From the NCBI RefSeq assembly GCF_025024155.1, contig NW_026251750.1:62001-126000 (forward strand): a DNA stretch of 64,000 bases, written 5' to 3'. The notes under the pieces were generated by a model that ran no database searches, was not told the origin of the DNA, and saw only the letters and a program-made list of their open reading frames with translations. This stretch comes from Gamsiella multidivaricata (lineage: Eukaryota > Mortierellomycota > Mortierellomycetes > Mortierellales > Mortierellaceae). The position numbers and the translations under genes were made by a program. Shown one piece after another: positions 27,701-38,100 of this stretch. Numbering within the stretch: position 1 is the stretch's first letter; every line of letters begins with the position of its first letter.

Positions 27701-29217
27701 TGGGTTATGATAGTGGTGAGAGAAATACTGTTGTGCGACAAACAGGCAACGATCAATAAAACTGTTTTAAAACAATTGCCCAAACGACATAGCGTCCCTT
27801 CTTCTTTCACGAACCTTGTCTTTCTCAATACCCTCATCCACACTAGCTGATCTACGTCGATAACCCATAGGTGGGCGAGAGGTCACCTCGGGTGAGTGCT
27901 GCGAGGACCATGCTCCGGCTGATGCGTGAGCAGGATGGACAGGCTGGCGGGACGCATATGGCTGATAAGGCGATGCTGCTCTGAGCGGAGGTGGCGCCGG
28001 ATTCTCGTACCGATCGGCTTGCATCGGCTGTCGCGACGAAGAATAGTACGCAGACTGTGTAGAAAATTGGAACAGAGCGCAAGGAATGTCTGAGTAACAT
28101 GGGCCATTTCATATTCCTCACTGATTTGATCCAATTGCCATGGACGTAATTATCGGCTTACCTGGTGAGCTGCAAGAGGAGGATACTCTCGACCTGGTGC
28201 TTCGTGAGCGGGCCAAGATCGATACGAGGGGGCCCTGGAGGCGTGATGTTGCTGTTGCTGTTGGTAATGATGGTGCTGGCTCATAGCTCCACCCTCGCCC
28301 TCGGCATCTGAAGCATAATAATCTGGTCTATAGGAGCGTGCCATCTGTTGCTGCTGCTGTTGCTCGTAATAGTGGCGATAAGATATGTTTCCTGGAGGCG
28401 ATCCATAGGGTCTTGGTGATGGCGATCGTGCAGTATATCTTCCACTACTGCTATAAGGATGAGCAGCGCGACGATCGCGATCCAGCATCTCTTGATCGTG
28501 TCCCGGTCCTGAGCTCTGGTAGATCGCACTATGTGTAGAGGACATGGGTAGTTGACCTGGGAGGGGCGGATAAGCGGCAGCTGCAGTCGAAGCCGGATGA
28601 CGAGCCGTCGGGGCGACGATGGGCTCCCTGGATGACGAGGATCGGTAGATATCTCTATTAGTCATGGGTGGATAGTCGTGGCCGAGCTCCGCAGGATCGT
28701 ACTCTCGACGCCGGTCCTGTTGATTGTAGCGATAATCTTCCTTTGCATATTCGGGATGACGTCCATAAGCCTGGCTCGAGCTGTAGTGCACTGGATGTGT
28801 TGGTGGAGGGCCAGAGGGGCCTGAAGAATAGGGTCCAGGAGGAGGGGGGTTGCCGTAAGATCCTGGCGAGGCTGGTCTGCGGTAATGAGGTGCTGATGAA
28901 GGGCCTCCACGTTCGGCAGCTGGTGCAGATGCCGCGGAGGGGGGATCGGGCGAGGAGGCGCCATAGTACGGCTGCCGCTGTGGGTTCATGATGGGATGCG
29001 AGGGAGGGGCACCCTGGGGATGGAGATGAGACTGAGGGGACGTGATGGAGAGTGGGGGCTGTGGATGATGGTGGATGGACGACCACTGTTGATGTTGAGG
29101 CGGATGTTGTTTTGCACCCTGGTACAAATCTGTCTGACGGGAGCCCTTTCGATCGCCACTGCTGCTGCTGGTGTTATTACTGTTGCTGTTGTGTTTCTCG
29201 CTTGGGTCGCTGTCCAT
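21759..29217 (-). CDS. INO80: INO80 chromatin-remodelling ATPase
   Basis: Catalytic subunit of the nuclear INO80 complex, which slides nucleosomes and exchanges H2A.Z. Exons are 29217-28162, 28054-27815, 27727-27614, 27510-26386, 26266-25628, 25515-25176, 25081-24809, 24716-23914 and 23822-21759. All join in phase to about 2,217 aa (yeast Ino80 is 1,489). The first about 850 residues are disordered (Ser/Pro/His/Gln-rich). The DBINO domain starts near residue 1059 ([32 protein letters not shown]). The Snf2 ATPase has Walker [29 protein letters not shown] and C-terminal [14 protein letters not shown] and [11 protein letters not shown]. These lobes are split by a long insertion, the hallmark of the INO80 class. 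The basic tail has Pro/Lys repeats. The start is uncertain: the frame is open to about 29275, and 29217 is the first in-frame ATG. Confidence 0.93.
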
Positions 29218-31108
29218 GTCCAGGTCGATAGGTAGATCCGCTCCTTCCTTGTCCAAGTTTGAATCCTGCTGCTGGAAGGGTGGAGTTTATTTTTTGATGA
29301 TGAGAGAGAAAAGAAAAGGGATGGATCCCTGGAGCGGTTGCCAGGTGGTTTATGACTGGTTTACGAGATGGGTACGGTGTGAGGAATAAGGTGTGAAGTG
29401 TTACGTGTGTGGTTGTGAGCTGTGTATGGGTGTGTGGGTGAGTGTGCGGTCGGTTGTTGTCTGATCCAGTCGATTGGGTTTTCCCATGCAACCCATTCGT
29501 GGAAAAAACGTGGATGTGGGTGGAACGTGGAATCGACTGAAAAGAAAAACCAGGCTTCTCCTCTGCAAATCGACAAAAAGTAAAAAAAGGCGACAGAAGG
29601 AGCGATGGGGAGGAGGGGAGGACTGGAGTGCGACTGAGAAAGAGGGAGCGAGAAACGAATAAACAATTTTTTGTTGTGTTGCTTGTCACGAACAAACGAA
29701 CGACGAACGCACGAAGGCCATGATAGGATGGGCCAATCGGACGAAGGGACACCCTCTTTTGGATGTTGGATCGGCATTCATTTATATCAATCAATTCAAC
29801 TATCCGATTCAATAGCACTTACCCAATCCAGTCCCAATCCCTATTTTTCTCTTTTACCCCTTGTTCTTATTCCTTCGTGGGACACATTGCTTCGGTATAT
29901 AACTCATACCAACCCTGCTGGTAACATCGTACCGTCGACACAAAACTCCCCATTGCCGACCTGGGGCTGTCGTGCCCATCACGATATCTCGCCGTCGTTG
30001 TCGTGCCGAATTGCATTATCTCTGATCCTGCCAGGGTTGAGGTTGCACAGAGCGTGCGGCAGATTTCTCTCGGAGACACGTCATTCCGAATAACACGACC
30101 AACTCGGGTATAACGCGTCTTTCTTTGTCCTTTGGCGTCTAGGATTACAATCATCCCCAGAATTGATTGTCGTGGATACCACGTTTCTACCCGTCTAACG
30201 TATTAAATAAAAGTCATTGAATGTGCGGACTTCAACTATGGCTTAAATCAGCACACTGGACCCTGCCCCCTTCTCACTCTCTAACCAGTATTTTACTCAT
30301 CGCTCCTTTGTAATATCGTATGCCATGTCATCTATCTCAGTCTTGACTGATTATTAAAGTGCGTGCCAGTCTATGATATTAACTAGGATGTATGAGTGCG
30401 TGTCGCCCGCTTCACTTATTCTTGTCCATGAAGATGTCTCTTGATTCATGCGTTTTTAATTTAGTCCGATGTATCAATGGTCTAGCTGCCGCCGTGTTGA
30501 GTCCAAGCATTTGGATTGAAAGGATTCGGAAAACAAGGGTGACTGCACCCAGTATGCACAATCAGTCAGGACTAAGCTAGAAACACAAATTACAAGGATG
30601 CGGTGCCGTTGAAGGCCTTGGCAACCAATAGCATGCACTGCCTCTGACCGCAACGCCCTTCCCGACTCTCCGTTATCTGTAGTATAGGCCAGGTCATGGT
30701 ACTCAATACGCTTGACAAGGCGGTGTTATCTCAAGCGCTTTCGCTATGAATGTCGAGGAGTATTTTGGTCGAAAAAACACGCTATACCAAAGGGACCTAC
30801 TAAAAATGAGACCAATATCTTCCCGGTTCTTTAACATGTCAAGGCAAAATCCACTGTGCTGAAAATGTAGGAAGTCAACCAGTAATCAGATTACGGTACT
30901 GCGCGCTATGAAAAGTGTATGGATTCGCGTCGTGTAACTAGTGCCAAGTTTGAATCCTACGCGGACTATATGTTGAGGAAACATAACTGTGTAGTTGCAT
31001 AGCTTTGTGGATGCGAAGATGTAGAGTGAAAGCGCTAGAACATTGTCTACAAGCCATTTGGGGTTGACCCATGCCTACAAAGATATATTTTCAAAAAGAT
31101 TAATTCCA
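29218..31108. other. Spacer upstream of INO80
   Basis: Nearest INO80 (29218-29830) this is its promoter and leader, with purine/pyrimidine-skewed tracts. From 29830 to 31108 I see no gene, RNA gene or repeat. Open frames are short and without motif. A stretch near 30950 (AGTTTGAATCC) resembles a tRNA T-loop but has no matching stems. Confidence 0.5.
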
Positions 31109-31858
31109 TCACAAGCTGGATCCCTCCGGTAGTAACAAAAGATAGTCTGCACGACGGACAGTGCTGCAGCTTGCACTCGACACACCTGTTGGTATCGATA
31201 CATCCACGGCAGTGCCTGGAGCAAAGGTCAATAATAGTGCTTTTACACTATCCTGCTTGCAATGATCGCACGTGTATAAAGTGCAGTTGCTGCATACACT
31301 GGCATACTGCACATCAACGTCGCACTCGTAACATCATGGTCCATCCCCGCCTTTCATCCAGCCCACATTCGCTTGAGATGTAGCGCATAGGATATAGAAC
31401 ATCCGTACTCGATCTCGGCACTTATCAATCATACTGTGAATGTTGTATGCCTGGCTCTTGTCCTTCAAGTCCATGTACAGGTCCACGTCTACGCTTTTAC
31501 CTGGTTTCTTCGCTGTGAGCACCAGTCCTTGTACCAATGAGGCTAGATTGACGTTCGGACACCGCTGGATCGCGGTGTTGCCAACCCCCCCCCCCTCCCC
31601 CCATAAGACCGACCGGGCGATGCCCTTTGCGGTGACATGTGTGTTGGAGATATCTATACCTGTGCTGTGCTGTGCTCGGTGCTTCATCGTTCCGTTGAGT
31701 GCTGCATCCGTGACGCGTGCCCGCGTGGCGAGACTCAGTTTCGACAGGTTCAGGTTGAGGCTATTAGCGCCGAGCCTGTGGGCCCATGCGACGCTCGAGA
31801 TAGTGCGAGATACTCTCGCCGGACAAATAATATCTTCAATATCGAGGCGGTCAAGCAC
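31109..31858 (-). pseudogene. Decayed F-box/LRR gene, C-terminal part
   Basis: A 174-codon minus-strand frame (31858-31334) carries LRR-like pieces: VTDAALNGTMKHR, GIDISNTHVTAKGIA, RCPNVNLASLVQGL and a SMIDKCRDRVR helix. This order is typical of the C-terminal half of large F-box/LRR proteins in this fungal group. After a stop at 31334 the reading resumes in phase with a Cys-rich segment (CDVDVQYASVCSNC, TCDHCKQD). The Cys-rich reading then continues only in a different frame (CRGCIDTNRCVECKLQHCPS), so at least one stop and one frameshift interrupt it. No F-box or start is visible upstream. I read it as a broken copy; a functional spliced form cannot be excluded without transcripts. Confidence 0.45.
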
Positions 31859-33789
31859 GAGGAGAAGAATGTCGAGTGGCAGCCCTTCCAGCGATGCAGT
31901 CTAACAAGCAGTCAGGCAAGAAGGGTGTGGATGAGCGTTGGGGCGAAGAGGGAAGGGAAAATAAATGGTCTTGTAACCAATCGTCTTTTGCGCCATCCCG
32001 GATACACAGCAAGATGGATAGCCAATAATGCGCTTCTCATCTTCATTTGCTGTTTATTTTGCGTGCATGAGAGTGGGGGGCACGACCTGGACACCAGGGG
32101 ACCGCGCACCAGGATTGATTACCATATTAAAGCTGAGTTTGCATGTAAATGTAAACGTAAAATCCGGATATACGATAGATCGCTCATACAGCGCAGAGTA
32201 CTACTATTATTATTTCTCGGCGGCATGTCCACACTGTAACTTGGTTGTTTGTGCGCATGAAAGCCAGGGCCCCTGTCAATAGATCCCGTTTCTTGCCCGA
32301 CATTTGATGGTGATCCAAACCGACATTGAGAGCAATAGAAAAGCAGTCTGAGGGGCGCGCAATGCTGGCAAGTGAGGGCTTCGGGACTCCTCCTTCTTGA
32401 ATATATCTCCATTTACCACGATATACAGCACTTGGAACACCGTTTTCATGGGGACTTTCGCGTTGGCTAATTAATACACATGAATTGAGCCTAAAGGGTC
32501 CAAAAAGGACTAGGGTAGTTAATCCCGAGCCAACGCTGAGGGCAAGAGCGAGGTTGAATATGCATTCAGTTCCCACCCAGGTCCCAGATCCAGAACAGAA
32601 ACTATTCTTCTTCTTTCCCTCTCTCCCACTCCAACACCTACAAAGGGCAGAACGATACGTATATAACTAGGAGGAGCAAGGGCAACCATTTTCTATTGGG
32701 GAACATTTCTTCACGCAAAAATCAGCAAATCCACAGCATCCGTGCCTTCCTCCAACCCTTCTTCTATTACCACTGTCTCAAGCGCGTCGAACCCTGTCGA
32801 CACTCGATGTCACTGCCACATTCCTTTGTGCCGCCTCTGCTGCTCCGCACAACAGGTCGATCGCTCTTGCCGATGAGACCAATCCGTGTCCCGGATACGA
32901 TTTCATCCCCTACAAAGAAATAATACAGCTCATGCAAACGGCCGGCGTATGAGATATCAACCCTTATCTCTGCACTGCGACCGCGTCCACCTCGATCCTG
33001 ATCAGCCACTTTGTCGGTCAGTTGCTCAGCCTCCATCGCACCCGCATCTTCAAGGGCGTCGAGTCTTGTGGTACCAATGGCCGAACCACTCTATATCTGT
33101 TCCACGCGTTTGACAGGAAGGATAGCAACATAGCTCCTTATGAAAGGTAGCAATCTCAATCCTTTCAAAGCTGCCGCAGAGTTGAAAGTTTGGTGGGCAG
33201 TGCCAGGATCGATGCTCAGATAGGAACCTAGTCCCCATCTCGCCGACATCAAGGCCTAGATCAGAAGCTACTTGTAAGTCAATGTCCTTGCTCCGACGAG
33301 TGACAGGCTCGGCGCATATGCCATTAGAAACGCCTTCCTTCAAAGCATGAAGAGGGTCGAAACCGTGCAACTTCATGCACCTCCTACGAGAGGTAGGAAG
33401 AGGTGGTATGTCGTCTCCCTACTCTGATTGCTTTGGTCTTTACTCTGTTACTGCCTTCTAGGGGCGCTTTTTAAGGGTACCTCGGCACTCATGACTTTCT
33501 AAACCATTGGCGGCGGCAAAGAGAAGGATATGTTTTCTAAAAACATGTTCGGATGTATACAATAGCAGTAAAGCTTTCCATTTTTATTTTTATTTTACAT
33601 CGACTAAAAATCGTGCCAGAAGCTGCGTCAGTCCAACTGCACGTCGATCGCGTTGTACGGCGGATGTAAACGAACGTGCAAAGAAGGTGCTTTACAAGGA
33701 GCTACATTGCGGTACAGACAAGGGAGATGGCGCGCGCCTATTCAAGATATGTCGTTTCTTCAAATGTACGGTCTACCTCTATATGAGGA
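31859..33789. other. Spacer with unassigned open frames
   Basis: No gene could be assigned. On the minus strand two adjoining open frames (about 33376-33050 and 33036-32767) have protein-like composition, for example RVDISYAGRLHELYYFFVGD. The plus strand has QQIHSIRAFLQPFFYYHCLK at about 32720. Because F-box relics flank the stretch on both sides, these may be further relics, but I cannot place them in a family. Confidence 0.35.
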
Positions 33790-35270
33790 CTCCGATTCAA
33801 ACCACAGAGTAGCCTGCAAATTGTCGCTCTCGTCAAACAGACCGTCAATAATACGCAGCTTGGGCCAGTGCTCCTTCATTCATTTTGCTTCTTACTGTCC
33901 AGTTTTTAACTCCTTCAAAGAAATCTTCAGCGCCTATAGATCTTGCAGCTTGTCGAGCTAGTCCAGCCCACTTTCGAATGAAATCTGCTGACAGTCATAA
34001 TGGCGGTCAACCTCCCATACATCTTTACATCCTCTGCTTAGAAACAGGCGACATGGCCCAGGCATAGTTCCACAAGCTTGACGAATCGTCGCAGACGCTC
34101 GCACCCTCGACGGTGGATTGTCCGTCCTCGACCAGAGTTCGCCTCGTGGACAGTAGGTTGGCACGTATTCCCTTTGGTATCGAGGGTCGCATCCGGCCGA
34201 AGAATGTCCGTAGCCTTGATCCTGAGCACCCTACGAGAGGATCCGCATCGCCATGGTTTGAGAGCATCAGACACTGGATCCATACCAACAAAGCCCTTGA
34301 ACCATTGGCTTTGATCGAAAGGACTTTAGATGAAGCGGACTTCTCTCCGCTGAAGGTCGATAGGGTGTGCAGATTAGGGCAGGACGAAAGGATCCGCTTC
34401 AGAAGGGCACTGCTGGGAGAGCAGCATCAAAGCAAGCGAAAGCCTTTCGGCCGTCGAGCTGTACTTGGCCAGTGCCTCGCCTCGCACGATGGGACGTCAA
34501 AGTCCACATTGGTTGACGTCTACACAACCCTCCTGCCCGTCCGGCATGCAGAGAGTATACGAGCAAAGGCCGCGTCACCCAGGTGGACTCACTGGCAATG
34601 TCAATGCTGTTCAGATCCAGGATCTGAGTCTCCACGGCAGCGGCCATACCTAGGATTACGGCAAGGTCCTAAGAGCCATACAACGTCTGACCCTCTGCGC
34701 GGCCACATCGCCTCCAGGGCCGAAATTCGTTCTCGTCACACGATAACGGCACCACGTTCGACGCGATCCTGCACTTGAGCCTGGGCCATCCGACAAACTG
34801 GCATCTGCAAGGAGCCACTGCAACTTGGTTGAGCATCGAGACAGTAGATGTTTGAAGGTGAAAAGACTGAGGGGCCCTATAAATGTAAGCTCCTGCAGTT
34901 GTGGCACCAAAACGTCTGGGACGATCTCCGAAAATCTCATCGCTATCCAAGTCCTGAGAAAGCAAATACAGTTTCCTGATTCCGGAGCAGTGCTTGAGAA
35001 AGCGACAGAGGCGGTCCAATGCCACCGATTTCTTCGCATCATCGCTTTCCACCATAGCAATATGGTTCCAGTGCTTCTAGTCTAGTCTTGAAGCTGGGGA
35101 TCTCTCTGATCCAGGAGGGCCGTACTTTGACAGCGATGACTCGGTACACAGCACTCGCTTCGAGCCGGCCTCTTCCCCTCTTTGTCGTGGATGGACCACT
35201 CCTTCCAAAATTAGATGCTCTCTTCCACTGAAGGACATGGATAGTTCGCAATAGCTGCATATACATGCTA
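33790..35270 (-). pseudogene. Degenerate F-box/LRR gene
   Basis: A leucine-rich protein can be followed along the minus strand only by changing frame several times. In order: FSGREHLILEG (about 35240), ALDRLCRFLKHCSGIRKLYL then LSQDLDSDEIF (about 35025-34935), VPQLQELTFIGPLSLFTFKH then LLSRCSTKLQWLLAD (about 34915-34800), RLRRFVKLVELCLGHVAC (about 34100), VWEVDRHYDCQQISFESGLD (about 34015-33962) and MKEHWPKLRIIDGLFDESDN (about 33880-33820). In-frame stops interrupt it, for example right after FESGLD. The N-terminal F-box is missing. The order of pieces is that of one F-box/LRR protein, so this is a pseudogene with multiple frameshifts and stops, lying 3' of ADE2. Confidence 0.65.
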
Positions 35271-35395
35271 TCAATTGCCTTTCAATGACCCGCTAGTCTA
35301 TCTGCCTGTTTGGCTATCTTTCGTATCGCTAATGAAAATTGAAAGTGTGCTAGGTCTCCTGTCCTACACCTTTTTATTATCTAATGCTGTTTTCC

Positions 35396-36418
35396 TTAAT
35401 GCTTGATGTACTCGTACTTTTCCCAGCCGACGCGGTCCAGGGTATCGATCTTTCCAAGGACCTCCTTCTCCATGCTCTCTTGGTATTGGGCCATTCTATC
35501 AAGGTATGAGGGGATGAAACTACCGAGTATGCGCACAGCCAGCAGAGCCGCGTTTGTGCTGTTGTTGATCGCAACTGTTGCTACAGGGACACCACGCTAA
35601 GGAATGAAAGGAAATCGTTCATCAGTTGTTGTCAAAAATGAATAAAAAAGAGCATGAATTACGGAGTACATAACTTACAGGCATCTGAACGATCGAATGC
35701 AAAGAGTCGACACCATCCAGCGTGCTTCCACGAACGGGGACGCCAATGACCGGCAGCGGCGTCAATGCCGCAACCATACCGGGCAAATGGGCTGCTCCAC
35801 CAGCACCCGCAATAATGACCTTGATTCCACGCTTATGCGCCATCTTTCCATAATGATACATTCTCTCGGGCGTCCTGTGCGCCGATACCAATGAAAGCTC
35901 GAACGGAACCGACATCTTTGTCAAAATCTGCGCCGCTGCCTCCATAACCTTCAAATCGCTGTCGGATCCCATGACGATCGAAACCAAAGGATCCAGATTG
36001 AAAGGAGATTCGTCCTTGGGGTCCATGGCCAGGACCATGGGCAAGAGCCGGTCGTGGACCTCCTGCATCGAATCGCCCACCACAGTGATATGGCCCATCT
36101 TGCGTCCAGCCTTGCATTCTTTCTTGCCGTAAAGGTGTGTGGTGGCACCGGGGATGCCATAGGCGAGCTCGCAGGCGAGGTAAGTTTTTTCACCAGCTCC
36201 GAGGATGTTGAGCATGCCGGCAGCTTGGACTTTCATCTCGGTCGAACCCAAAGGCAGGCCGAGGATGGCACGGAGGTGGTTCTCATACTGGGAAGTGTGC
36301 GAGGCCTCAATGGTGTAATGTCCAGAGTTATGGGGACGAGGGGCGATCTCGTTCAACAGGATCTCACCTAGTAAGAATCGGGAAATGCATATATCGTGAG
36401 TCAACAGACAGTCCATCG

Positions 36419-36449
<31 letters not shown>

Positions 36450-37299
36450 ACCTGGGCGGGAGATAAAAATAGTTGCCCTTACCATCCTTCATCAAGAACA
36501 TCTCGACTCCAAAGACACCGGCTCCCGAGAGACTTGAGATGGCGTTCTCAGCAACCTTGCGAGCCCTCTCCTGGATCGAGGTCGAGAAGGTCTCGTCCGA
36601 AGTGCCCGTCAGTCCACGACCGACCTGAGCGGGGGCAAAGACCAAATGGCAGATGCTGTTCTTATGAACGGTCTCGACAACAGGGTACGAGCGCACCTCG
36701 CCAGTAATAGACCGCACGACCATGACAGCCAACTCACGATCGAACTTTGCCCATCGCTCTGCATATAGTGGCACACCTGGGGCCAATTTGGATCGAGCAC
36801 CTGTGAGATCTTCCTCGGATCGGACCACATAGTTGCCTCGGCCGTCGTAGGCCATGGTCTTGGCCTTCAGCATGAATGGGTATCCGAATTGCTGTCCTGC
36901 CTGCTCAATTGCCTCCTGGTCCGGACAATCCAACGAGTCTGCGAGGGGGATGCTATGTTTTGCAAGGTGCTGCTTCTGAAGGTACTTGTCCTGAATCAGC
37001 GAGATGGTGGCAGGCGTTGGGTGGATAGATTTGCCCGAGGCCTCCAACTCCTTGAGGACGTGGGTATCGACATGCTCGATCTCGACGGTAATGACATCGA
37101 CGGTCTCTGCGAGCTCACGGATCTTGGTTGCATCCTTGAAGGATCCGTGCAGGTGCTGCTGGGAGGCGTTCAGCTGCTTGGCAGGCGAGTCGACAGGCTC
37201 GTCGAGGATCGTGAGGGAGATGTTGAGACGGGATGCAGCCTCCTGGACCATGCGACCGAGCTGTCCACCACCGAGGATTCCGACCTTGCGAGATTCCAT
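35396..37299 (-). CDS. ADE2: Phosphoribosylaminoimidazole carboxylase (AIR carboxylase)
   Basis: Cytosolic enzyme of purine biosynthesis converting AIR to CAIR. It is a fusion of an ATP-grasp PurK-like domain and a PurE mutase domain, as in other fungi. Exons are 37299-36483, 36367-35679 and 35596-35396, in phase, 568 aa (yeast Ade2 is 571). The start is the ATG at 37299. PurK features include [13 protein letters not shown] at the N-terminus, [32 protein letters not shown] and [15 protein letters not shown]. PurE features include [41 protein letters not shown] and PVIGVPVRG. Intron 1 contains a run of about 27 A. A DNA transposon is inserted 172 bp upstream of the start codon, so promoter function may be altered. 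Confidence 0.95.
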
Positions 37300-37462
37300 T
37301 GCTGTTGTGGATTGGACGATGAGTGTTGTCTGTTTCGTGAGAAGGCGAAGGGTGGGAATGCCGGTTGATCGAGAGAAGAAAGCGCTCGCTTCCAGAGCGA
37401 TAAGAGTTTTTATTTTGCTTTTTAGATTTGCATGTTCCTTTTTGGGTAGACCATTTTTTGCG

Positions 37463-37471
37463 GGGAAATTC
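37463..37471 (+). repeat. Left target-site duplication GGGAAATTC
   Basis: GGGAAATTC directly precedes the left terminal inverted repeat and is repeated directly after the right one. If the first C of CTAGG belongs to the transposon, the duplication is 7 bp (GGAAATT) instead of 9. Confidence 0.75.
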
Positions 37472-38100
37472 TAGGCTCGATTCCAGCCCTCTCTTATTGT
37501 AATTTCCTTATTTGTCAATTCAATGCAGAGGGGCTGGTAAAAAATGATGGGTCCAAGGCCGACATCTTAAAAGGAAGTTGATTAAGGGGTAATACTGGGC
37601 AAAACATGCAATAACAGAGTAGTCCGCTCCTTCGCTTGCACGGTGGCCCTGCCTTGAGTACAGAGCACCGGCCAGTCATCTCAGTCTAATCATCTTCAGC
37701 TACTCCATTCCTGTCCCAATGACGAACCCTGCATCAAACATTGACACCCCCTCCCCTCCTGCGCATGTCACTGCTGACGGTAGTCCGCCGTGGGCACCAC
37801 GTGTGGAAAGAACGAGTAAGTGGAACGCGTCGCAAAACGCGTTGACGAATTTAAAAAAAAATCTACCCCTTTCTAACCTCGGCACTTCCTAGTTATTGTA
37901 TTGGACTCTCCCTCCCCTCCTGCATCACCCACAGCTCGATTCTCTGACCGCGCTGTACAAAAACGACCGCGTGTGGAGAGAGGACGTAAGTAGAACGCGT
38001 GCCAAAAGCCGTCAGTAGAAACTACACTGGAAAAAAAACTATTCTAACCATGGCATACTTCTCCTCTCTTATCTATTTGCAACTTCCCATTAGCCCTCTC
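37472..38100 (+). repeat. Left terminal inverted repeat (629 bp) carrying transposase exons 1-2
   Basis: This repeat is the inverted counterpart of 42232-42860. All segments compared by eye (37541-37730, 37741-38100) match base for base. Similarity stops abruptly at 38100, a few bases into transposase exon 3. The repeat contains two small exons with good donors (GTAAGT at 37816 and 37986), CTAAC branch sites and TAG acceptors. It also has three ACGCGT boxes at 37825, 37837 and 37995. The exon 1-intron 1 and exon 2-intron 2 units resemble each other, indicating an internal tandem duplication. Confidence 0.92.

Noticed and set aside
29177..29818. 213-aa minus-strand frame as an INO80 upstream exon
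   Set aside because: Low-complexity leader-like composition and not in the INO80 frame; no supported splice join was found.
30935..30965. tRNA-like T-loop (AGTTTGAATCC)
   Set aside because: No T-stem, anticodon stem or acceptor stem pairs around it.
37700..37885. 61-aa frame present in both TIRs (also 42447-42632)
   Set aside because: It lies antisense to transposase exon 1 and is duplicated only because the TIR is duplicated; no sign that it is a gene.
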